Positions 1-5,164 of a stretch of 5,164 nucleotides of DNA are shown piece after piece. A program made the translations under genes and the position numbers. How positions within the stretch are numbered: position 1 is the stretch's first letter; each line of letters opens with the position of its first letter. A model generated the notes under the pieces. It saw only the letters and a list, made by a program, of their open reading frames with translations. It ran no database searches and was not told the origin of the DNA. The DNA is taken from positions 1-5,164 of the forward strand of contig CAMCPC010000107.1 in NCBI GenBank assembly GCA_945876665.1, given 5' to 3'. Source of the DNA: an uncultured Oscillospiraceae bacterium. GTDB taxonomy: Bacteria > Bacillota > Clostridia > UBA1381.

Positions 1-1
1 T

Positions 2-166
2 ATAAACCACTACAAAAAGCGTATTTATTATCTGATGGCGCAGAATTTTACCGAAATGATAAACGCAAAAGCGCAAAAGGACGTTGCAAGGCAGACCTCA
101 AAGGCAAAGCTTGCGTATCTGACGCTGAAACAGCGAATTAAAAAAATAATAAAACCGCATGGATAA
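2..166 (+). CDS. C-terminal fragment of an unidentified basic protein
   Basis: An open frame runs in from the left edge without a start codon and ends at TAA 164-166, giving 54 visible residues. The fragment is strongly basic, with about 13 Lys/Arg, and ends in an amphipathic-looking run, IKKIIKPHG. No motif allows a family assignment. A peripheral membrane or nucleic-acid-binding tail would fit the charge, but that is only a guess. I prefer this frame to the other open one (stop at 140-142) because its stop lies directly beside the terminator at 167-199, as expected for the real end of a transcription unit. It converges with the amidohydrolase gene on the opposite strand, and only 27 bases separate the two stop codons. 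The start, full length and function cannot be judged from this window. Confidence 0.6.
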   Translation: MNHYKKRIYYLMAQNFTEMINAKAQKDVARQTSKAKLAYLTLKQRIKKIIKPHG

Positions 167-199
167 AAATAAAGGAACGGCGCTGCCGTTCCTTTATTT
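167..199. terminator. Bidirectional intrinsic terminator between convergent genes
   Basis: The arms 167-181 and 185-199 are perfect reverse complements (15 bp) around a 3-nt loop, GCT. The stem has a GC-rich core (GGAACGGC) and A/T-rich outer ends. For the - strand amidohydrolase transcript the stem runs into UUUAUUUUUA, a good termination tail. For the + strand transcript the U-rich part, UUUAUUUAU, is mostly within the stem. The stem fills the whole gap between the upstream stop (164-166) and the amidohydrolase stop (194-196), and that second stop codon lies inside the right arm. It probably ends transcription from both sides. Confidence 0.88.
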
Positions 200-1405
200 A
201 TGCTCCTCCAGCCACCGCATTGCCGTATATGCGTATACCGCGCAGCCGGCAGCAAGCGCTTCTTCGTCAAACTTCACCTGTGGGTGGTGTTGGGGGTATT
301 TATATCCCTTGTCGGGTTCGCCCGCCGCAAGGGCAAGCATTATTGACGGCACCTCCTGACTGACATGAGCAAAGTCCTCCGAGCCTGCCGTTTTTGAAAG
401 TCCGCCCGAGTTCATCTGCGCCGCGGAAAGTGTTTTTTCATTGCCCAAAAGCTCCCGTACGTATTTTTCGGTGTCGGCGGAAAGTACCTCATTATTAAGC
501 AAAGTCGGACAGCCGCTGCCGAATGTAATCTCCGCTTTTGCGCGGAATGCCGCCGCCGTACCCTGTGCAATTTCCGTCATACGCTCCTTTATAAATCCGC
601 GTGTTTCCTCATCAAAAGTACGCAGACTTCCGCCCATTGTGACGGTATCGGGAATAACATTCGCTGCTGTGCCGCCGTTTACAGTGCCTACCGTCAGAAC
701 GGCTCTGTCGGACACCGCCAATTCACGCGCGTTTATTTCCTGCAACGCAATTAAAATATGCGCCGCGGCATTTATCGGATCTGCGCCCAGATTTGGCATT
801 GAGCCGTGACAGCCCTTTCCCTGTACGTTAATTTCAAAATAATCCGCCGCCGGCGCGCTTACTCCCGCCGCGGAAACTATTACCGTACCCGCCGGAATAG
901 GCACACCCGCCATGACGTGTATCATAAGCGCCGCGTCAACCTTTGGATTTTCAAGCAGTCCCGCCTTTATCATATCGCCCGCGCCCTCAAAAATTTCCTC
1001 GGCGCTCTGAAACATCAGCTTCACAGTACCCTCAATTTCATTTTCATGCTCCTTTAAAAGTCTTGCCGCGCCTAAAAGCATTGCGGTGTGCATATCGTGT
1101 CCGCACCCGTGCATTCTGCCGTTTTGCGAGGCAAATTCCACACCCGACTCCTCCTTAATCGGCAGCGCGTCCATGTCGGCGCGGATAAGGAACACCTTTC
1201 CCGCATTCCTTCCGACTGTCGCTGTAAGTCCTGCCTTTCCGCACTCCTTCACGTCATAACCCATTGCCGTAAGCTCCGCTTTTACATAGGCAATTGTTTC
1301 CGTCAGATCAAAACCCGTTTCCGCGTGTTCATGCAGATAGCGTCTGTTATTAATCAACTGTTCTTTATATTTTTCCGATTCATTTAACAGCTGTTTTGCG
1401 TCCAT
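194..1405 (-). CDS. M20D-family metallo-amidohydrolase (N-acyl amino acid hydrolase type)
   Basis: The 403-residue protein is full length for peptidase family M20D, whose members are cytoplasmic enzymes that cleave N-acyl bonds of amino acids. Known substrates in the family include hippurate, N-acetyl-diaminopimelate and indole-acetyl amino acids. All expected metal ligands are visible by family comparison: Cys101 and His103 in GCGHDMH, Glu137 in QSAEE (Glu136 being the likely general base), His163 in MIHV, and His374 in the late HHP motif. The dimerisation (lid) domain is marked by GCHGSMPNLGADP near 198-210 and ANVIPDTV near 248-255, followed by GSEDF at 341-345. There is no signal peptide. 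The ATG at 1403-1405 is preceded by a perfect AGGAGG with 7-nt spacing. The gene is divergent from the ilv operon and appears to be transcribed alone. The precise substrate cannot be read from the sequence, so I give no gene symbol. Confidence 0.93.
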   Translation of the reverse strand: MDAKQLLNESEKYKEQLINNRRYLHEHAETGFDLTETIAYVKAELTAMGYDVKECGKAGLTATVGRNAGKVFLIRADMDALPIKEESGVEFASQNGRMHGCGHDMHTAMLLGAARLLKEHENEIEGTVKLMFQSAEEIFEGAGDMIKAGLLENPKVDAALMIHVMAGVPIPAGTVIVSAAGVSAPAADYFEINVQGKGCHGSMPNLGADPINAAAHILIALQEINARELAVSDRAVLTVGTVNGGTAANVIPDTVTMGGSLRTFDEETRGFIKERMTEIAQGTAAAFRAKAEITFGSGCPTLLNNEVLSADTEKYVRELLGNEKTLSAAQMNSGGLSKTAGSEDFAHVSQEVPSIMLALAAGEPDKGYKYPQHHPQVKFDEEALAAGCAVYAYTAMRWLEEHK

Positions 1406-1412
1406 ACTTTTC

Positions 1413-1418
1413 CCTCCT
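1413..1418 (-). promoter_or_regulatory. Ribosome binding site of the amidohydrolase gene
   Basis: Read on the - strand this is AGGAGG, a perfect anti-16S match placed 7 nt before ATG. It fixes the start codon at 1405. Confidence 0.85.
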
Positions 1419-1441
1419 GTTCCTAAATCTATTATATCTCT

Positions 1442-1470
1442 ATTTTATCACACTAAACAGCTTATGTGAA
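1442..1470 (-). promoter_or_regulatory. Sigma-A-type promoter for the amidohydrolase gene
   Basis: On the - strand, TTCACA at 1470-1465 (5 of 6 to consensus) is separated by exactly 17 bp from TAAAAT at 1447-1442 (5 of 6). Transcription should begin near 1435, giving a short leader of about 30 nt that carries the AGGAGG. A perfect TATAAT at 1436-1431 on the same strand is an alternative -10, but it has no convincing -35 at normal spacing. Confidence 0.65.
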
Positions 1471-1565
1471 TACCTTAATTTTCCATAGAAGTTTAACAAT
1501 TATACAAAAAAATTGTCATAAGCTAAATATAAGTATCTAACCCTCACAATTCTACATAAAAACAG

Positions 1566-1594
1566 TTGACAATAATTGCTTTCGCTGATAAAAT
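1566..1594 (+). promoter_or_regulatory. Strong extended -10 promoter for the ilvBNC operon
   Basis: A perfect -35 hexamer, TTGACA (1566-1571), is followed after 17 bp by TAAAAT (1589-1594), with the extended -10 dinucleotide TG at 1586-1587. This is close to an ideal sigma-A promoter. Start of transcription is expected near G1600 or G1601, about 195 nt before the ilvB start codon. A perfect TATAAT at 1610-1615 lies further downstream but lacks a matching -35. Confidence 0.8.
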
Positions 1595-1597
1595 AAT

Positions 1598-1623
1598 ATG
1601 GTACGATAATATAATTGTACCAT
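1598..1623 (+). promoter_or_regulatory. Inverted repeat over the predicted ilv transcription start (operator or 5' hairpin)
   Basis: ATGGTAC (1598-1604) and GTACCAT (1617-1623) are perfect reverse complements separated by 12 nt. As RNA the stem can extend inward by G-U, A-U and U-A pairs, leaving a 6-nt loop at 1608-1613. It begins 4 bp after the -10 hexamer. It could therefore be a repressor operator in DNA, or a hairpin at the extreme 5' end of the mRNA that protects it from decay. I see no match to a known operator such as a CodY box. Confidence 0.5.
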
Positions 1624-1796
1624 TCAGAAACTGAAACACAATTTCTGTAATACAGCACCATCTTTCAATAAAGCGCTATGCTTTTAGAAAAATTCGATTT
1701 TCCACAAGACAAATCTGAACAAGATGGCTTTGCAAGGCACAGAAAAATCGGTGTGCCTAAAATATCACTAAATTAAATTTCAAAGGGGGAATTTTT
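1600..1796 (+). promoter_or_regulatory. ilv operon leader, possibly structured 5' UTR
   Basis: The region between the predicted transcription start and ilvB holds no convincing gene but several complementary segments. GCA plus CCATCTT (1655-1664) can pair with AAGATGG and TGC (1721-1733), with a CTT bulge. That helix would enclose two small hairpins, AAAGC/GCTTT (1670-1684) and AAAAT/ATTTT (1689-1701). Directly after it, AGGCACA/TGTGCCT (1735-1758) forms a 7-bp hairpin with a 10-nt loop. Bases 1744-1750 of that loop are perfectly complementary to CGATTTT at 1695-1701, which would allow a pseudoknot. No T-box antiterminator sequence, ppGpp (ykkC-like) riboswitch core or intrinsic terminator is visible. 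If this is regulatory, action at translation or mRNA stability is more likely than attenuation. The structure is inferred by eye without energy calculation. Confidence 0.4.
1784..1789 (+). promoter_or_regulatory. Ribosome binding site of ilvB; supports the TTG start
   Basis: AGGGGG lies 7 nt before TTG 1797-1799 but 13 nt before the in-frame ATG at 1803-1805. Spacing therefore favours TTG. Short A-rich and U-rich flanks (1775-1779 with 1790-1794) could pair weakly and present the site in a loop. Confidence 0.7.
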
Positions 1797-3473
1797 TTGA
1801 GAATGACCGGTGCTGAAATGGTTGTTAAAACACTGGAAAAGAACGGCGTCAAGGTTGTATTCGGATATCCGGGCGCAGCCAATGCTCCTATTATTGACAA
1901 GCTGTCCTTTTCTTCAATAAAACATATTTTAACACGTAACGAGCAGGGCGCTGCTCACATGGCATCAGGCTATGCAAGAGTTACAAAACAGGCAGGCGTA
2001 TGTACTGCCACATCCGGTCCGGGCGCGACAAACCTTATCACAGGTATCGCTACAGCGTACATGGACTCAATACCTATGATTGCGCTTACAGGACAGGTTA
2101 CTACCAAGCTTATCGGTAAGGATGCTTTCCAAGAGGTTGACATCACAGGCGCTACACTTCCGTTCACAAAGCACAGCTACCTGATTAAGGACGGACTTGA
2201 AATCCCGAAGGTTGTCAACGAGGCATTCCATATTGCCAACACAGGCCGTCCGGGACCTGTACTTATTGACTTCCCTATGGATATTCTTAAGGCTGAATTT
2301 GATTATCCCGATGAGGACGAGGATATCAGCATAAAGGGCTATAAGCTGATAGGCAAGGCAAACGAATCACAGGTTAAAAAGGTTGCCGAGGCAATCAAGG
2401 GTGCTAAGAAGCCGGTTATACTTGCCGGCGGCGGCATTGTTATATCGGACGCTACAAATGAGCTTCGCAAATTCGTTAAGGAAACAGATATTCCCGTTGT
2501 TTCAACAATGATGGGTATCGGCACAATTCCTACTGACAGCCCGCGCTACTACGGCATGATCGGCTCACACGGCGTTAAGAGAGCAAACATGATATTTAAC
2601 CGCGCAGACCTTGTAATCGTAATGGGTTCAAGACTCGGCGACAGAACAGTTGCCAACATAAAGGGACTTGAGGAAGGCAACAAGCTTATACATATTGACC
2701 TTGACCCGGCGGAAATCGGCAAGAACGTACAGCCGTACATTCCTGTTGTCGGCGATATAAAGGACGTTCTTGAACAGCTTACACCGCTTATCAAGGGCTA
2801 CAAGGCAGCAAGCAGCTGGATTGAGGAAGCGGACGAGCTGAGAAGCCGCTTCACGCATGAGCCGTTCAGTGATGACAACGGCTTTGTAAATCCGAAGTAT
2901 TTCCTTAAGGTACTTTCAGAAAAGACAAACTCAGATGTTTATCTTTCAACAGAGGTAGGACAGAATCAGATTTGGTGCGCGAATAACTTCACCTTTACAT
3001 CACCGCGTTCACTTCTGACCTCGGGCGGTTTCGGCACAATGGGTTACGGACTTCCCGCGGCAATCGGCGCGTCAGTTGCGGTTAACGGCGAAAAGCCTGT
3101 TATCGCGGTAATGGGTGACGGCAGCTTCCAGATGGATTTGCCGGAAATGGGCACAATGGCTCAATGGGATATACCCGTTAAAATGGTACTTTTCCAGAAC
3201 CACCGTCTTGGTATGGTGCATGAGCATCAGTATCTTCTGTATAAGTCAAACTATCAGGCGGTTACGATTGAGGGCAAACCCGATTTTGAGATGCTTGCAA
3301 AGGCTTACGGCATAGAGAGCGGCACTGTTACGGAAAACAGCGGTGTCAGCGAAGCCATTGATAAAATGATGGCAAGTGGCGACTCTTATCTGCTTATCGT
3401 TGAGGTAAGCCCATTCGAGCCGACAGGCGACGCGCTCAACGAAGCTACTCTTCCGAAAAAGGAGGATAACTAA
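1797..3473 (+). CDS. ilvB: Acetohydroxyacid (acetolactate) synthase, catalytic large subunit
   Basis: This 558-residue cytoplasmic enzyme condenses two pyruvates to 2-acetolactate, or pyruvate with 2-ketobutyrate to 2-aceto-2-hydroxybutyrate, the first common step of valine, leucine and isoleucine synthesis. It has the three domains of the thiamine-diphosphate family: N-terminal (about 1-165) with catalytic Glu49 in RNEQGAAHMASGYA, central (about 190-325) ending in IHIDLDPAEIGKN, and C-terminal (about 385-535) with GTMGYGLPAAIG. The diphosphate/Mg motif starts at Gly440-Asp441-Gly442 and ends at Asn468, the usual 27-residue distance. The TTG start gives MRMTGAE, matching the short N-terminus usual in the family, and has the better-placed ribosome binding site. 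Unusual residues include His477 where most synthases have Trp, and Thr102 and Lys108 in the normally VPxxxIGTDAFQE segment. It is first in the operon, with one base between its stop and ilvN. Confidence 0.96.
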   Translation: MRMTGAEMVVKTLEKNGVKVVFGYPGAANAPIIDKLSFSSIKHILTRNEQGAAHMASGYARVTKQAGVCTATSGPGATNLITGIATAYMDSIPMIALTGQVTTKLIGKDAFQEVDITGATLPFTKHSYLIKDGLEIPKVVNEAFHIANTGRPGPVLIDFPMDILKAEFDYPDEDEDISIKGYKLIGKANESQVKKVAEAIKGAKKPVILAGGGIVISDATNELRKFVKETDIPVVSTMMGIGTIPTDSPRYYGMIGSHGVKRANMIFNRADLVIVMGSRLGDRTVANIKGLEEGNKLIHIDLDPAEIGKNVQPYIPVVGDIKDVLEQLTPLIKGYKAASSWIEEADELRSRFTHEPFSDDNGFVNPKYFLKVLSEKTNSDVYLSTEVGQNQIWCANNFTFTSPRSLLTSGGFGTMGYGLPAAIGASVAVNGEKPVIAVMGDGSFQMDLPEMGTMAQWDIPVKMVLFQNHRLGMVHEHQYLLYKSNYQAVTIEGKPDFEMLAKAYGIESGTVTENSGVSEAIDKMMASGDSYLLIVEVSPFEPTGDALNEATLPKKEDN

Positions 3474-3474
3474 A

Positions 3475-3975
3475 ATGGAAAGATATACATTATCGGTACT
3501 TGTTGAAAATAATCCGGGCGTACTTTCAAGAGTTGTGGGACTATTTTCAAGACGCGGATTTAATATCCACTCACTTTCAGTAGGAACTACACAGGACCCG
3601 CACATATCGCGTATCACTATCGAGGTGAACGGCGACGCGCAGACTGTTGAACAGGTTTCAAAGCAGCTTTCAAAAATCATGGAGGTCATCAAAATCAAGA
3701 CACTTCGTGACAGCGAAATCGTAAAGAGAGGACTTGCCCTTGTAAAGGTTAAGGTTTCTCCCAAGACAAGAAGCGAGGTTATTGAAATCACAACCGTATT
3801 CAGAGCAAATATCGTTGATATTTCCTCGAATACGCTTACTGCCGAAATAACAGGCCACGACAGAAAAATCGGCGCATTCCTTGAAATGCTTGAGCCTTAC
3901 GGCATTGAGGAAATCGCGCGCACAGGTATGACGGCGCTTGAACGCGGCACAAACACATTAAAAATTGATAAATAA
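3475..3975 (+). CDS. ilvN: Acetohydroxyacid synthase, small regulatory subunit
   Basis: The 166-residue protein is the normal size for the synthase regulatory subunit (also called IlvH), which activates the catalytic subunit and confers valine inhibition. The N-terminal ACT domain (about 1-75) begins with YTLSVLVENNPGVLSRVVG and continues through FSRRGFNIHSLSVG. The C-terminal domain (about 83-160) contains the typical FRANIVDIS and EPYGIEEIARTG segments. By comparison with E. coli IlvH, the valine-site residues correspond to Asn12, Gly15 and Asn30, and all three are present, so feedback inhibition by valine is likely intact. The ATG at 3475 follows the ilvB stop by one base. Its AGGAGG at 3460-3465 is embedded in the last codons of ilvB, so the two subunits are probably translationally coupled. 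Confidence 0.96.
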   Translation: MERYTLSVLVENNPGVLSRVVGLFSRRGFNIHSLSVGTTQDPHISRITIEVNGDAQTVEQVSKQLSKIMEVIKIKTLRDSEIVKRGLALVKVKVSPKTRSEVIEITTVFRANIVDISSNTLTAEITGHDRKIGAFLEMLEPYGIEEIARTGMTALERGTNTLKIDK

Positions 3976-3991
3976 TTATTATTTATATAAT
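3962..3991 (+). promoter_or_regulatory. Possible weak internal promoter before ilvC
   Basis: A perfect TATAAT (3986-3991) lies in the A/T-rich ilvN-ilvC gap. The best -35 is TTGATA at 3965-3970 (5 of 6), overlapping the end of ilvN, but the 15-bp spacer is shorter than the usual 17. Chance occurrence in such A/T-rich DNA is quite possible. If active it would raise ilvC expression independently of ilvBN. Confidence 0.22.
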
Positions 3992-4010
3992 TAAAAAAAG
4001 AAAGAGGTAA

Positions 4011-5045
<1,035 letters not shown>

Positions 5046-5064
5046 TTTGTACATACGAACAAAT

Positions 5065-5102
5065 AAAATCCGTCAGGGCATCGAACCCTGACGGATTTTT
5101 TT
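5065..5102 (+). terminator. Intrinsic terminator of the ilvBNC operon
   Basis: The arms 5065-5078 and 5086-5099 are perfect reverse complements (14 bp, core CCGTCAGGG/CCCTGACGG) around a 7-nt loop, CATCGAA, and run into seven T residues at 5096-5102. It lies 19 bases after the ilvC stop and should end the operon transcript efficiently. The A-run on the left arm could also allow some termination from the other side. Confidence 0.93.
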
Positions 5103-5130
5103 ATTCAGGTAAATTATTGTTTAGCTTAAT

Positions 5131-5156
5131 GATACTTTTGACTGGGCAAAAGTATC
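5131..5156. repeat. Perfect 10-bp inverted repeat, possibly part of an interspersed palindromic element
   Basis: GATACTTTTG (5131-5140) and CAAAAGTATC (5147-5156) are exact reverse complements around the loop ACTGGG. There is no T-run on either side, so it is not a standard terminator. The following CCAAAACCC continues to the window edge, so the element may be truncated here. The 5103-5164 stretch has no other recognisable content. Confidence 0.45.
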
Positions 5157-5164
5157 CAAAACCC

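Noticed and set aside
1..142. Alternative open frame at the left edge ending at 140-142
   Set aside because: The frame ending at 164-166 runs right up to the terminator and has a more protein-like composition, so it is the better candidate for the real gene end.
441..1387. Several + strand open frames opposite the amidohydrolase gene
   Set aside because: All are antisense shadows of a gene with intact catalytic motifs, and none has a good ribosome binding site or protein motif.
1478..1495. AATTTTCCATAGAAGTTT as a CodY box
   Set aside because: The half-sites are separated by the wrong distance and the right half is mismatched relative to AATTTTCWGAAAATT.
1678..1776. 32-codon open frame in the ilv leader, ATG to TAA, ending 20 bases before ilvB
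   Set aside because: It has no ribosome binding site, is not enriched in Ile, Leu or Val codons as an attenuator peptide would be, and lies in the segments proposed to pair. It could still be a short upstream frame, but nothing supports translation.
1600..1796. T-box or ppGpp-riboswitch attenuator upstream of ilvB
   Set aside because: No AGGGTGG-type antiterminator core, no ykkC-type conserved segments and no terminator hairpin with a T-run before the start codon.
3246..3791. Long - strand open frame of 181 codons across the ilvB/ilvN junction
   Set aside because: It is antisense to two well-conserved genes, has no recognisable family and is explained by their codon pattern.
5117..5145. TTGTTT as a -35 for a downstream gene
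   Set aside because: No acceptable -10 at 16-18 bp; the position is occupied by the inverted repeat.

Overview
The window carries a branched-chain amino acid (valine/leucine/isoleucine) biosynthesis operon, ilvB-ilvN-ilvC, on the + strand at 1797-5045. An M20D-family metallo-amidohydrolase gene diverges from it on the - strand at 194-1405. The last 54 codons of an unidentified + strand gene enter from the left edge. The organism looks like a moderate-GC member of the Firmicutes/Clostridia, probably a gut-type Ruminococcaceae/Oscillospiraceae or Lachnospiraceae. I base this on strong AGGAGG-type ribosome binding sites, sigma-A-like promoters, TAA at all five visible stops, a TTG start, and the style of the IlvC and IlvB proteins. 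This placement rests on recognition, not on a database search.

Layout: 2-166 is the C-terminal fragment of an unknown basic protein. 167-199 is a 15-bp stem that serves as a bidirectional terminator between convergent genes, and the amidohydrolase stop codon lies inside it. 194-1405 is the amidohydrolase. 1406-1796 is a 391-bp divergent intergenic region. It holds a - strand promoter for the amidohydrolase (TTCACA-17-TAAAAT) and a strong + strand extended -10 promoter (TTGACA-17-TGATAAAAT) for ilv, followed by a leader of about 195 nt that appears structured. 1797-3473 is ilvB, 3475-3975 ilvN and 4017-5045 ilvC. 5065-5102 is a strong intrinsic terminator. 5103-5164 has no gene but contains a perfect 10-bp inverted repeat at the edge.

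How the genes work together: IlvB (catalytic) and IlvN (valine-sensing regulatory subunit) form acetohydroxyacid synthase, which makes 2-acetolactate or 2-aceto-2-hydroxybutyrate. IlvC isomerises and reduces these products. The next enzyme, IlvD, is not in the window. IlvN keeps the residues expected for valine feedback.

This is mainly a conserved housekeeping region, and I see no defence system, mobile element or CRISPR array. The points most worth a second look are the ilv leader, which has no T-box or ppGpp-riboswitch signature yet shows three possible helices and a 7-bp loop pairing, and the substituted substrate-specificity and herbicide-site residues of IlvB.
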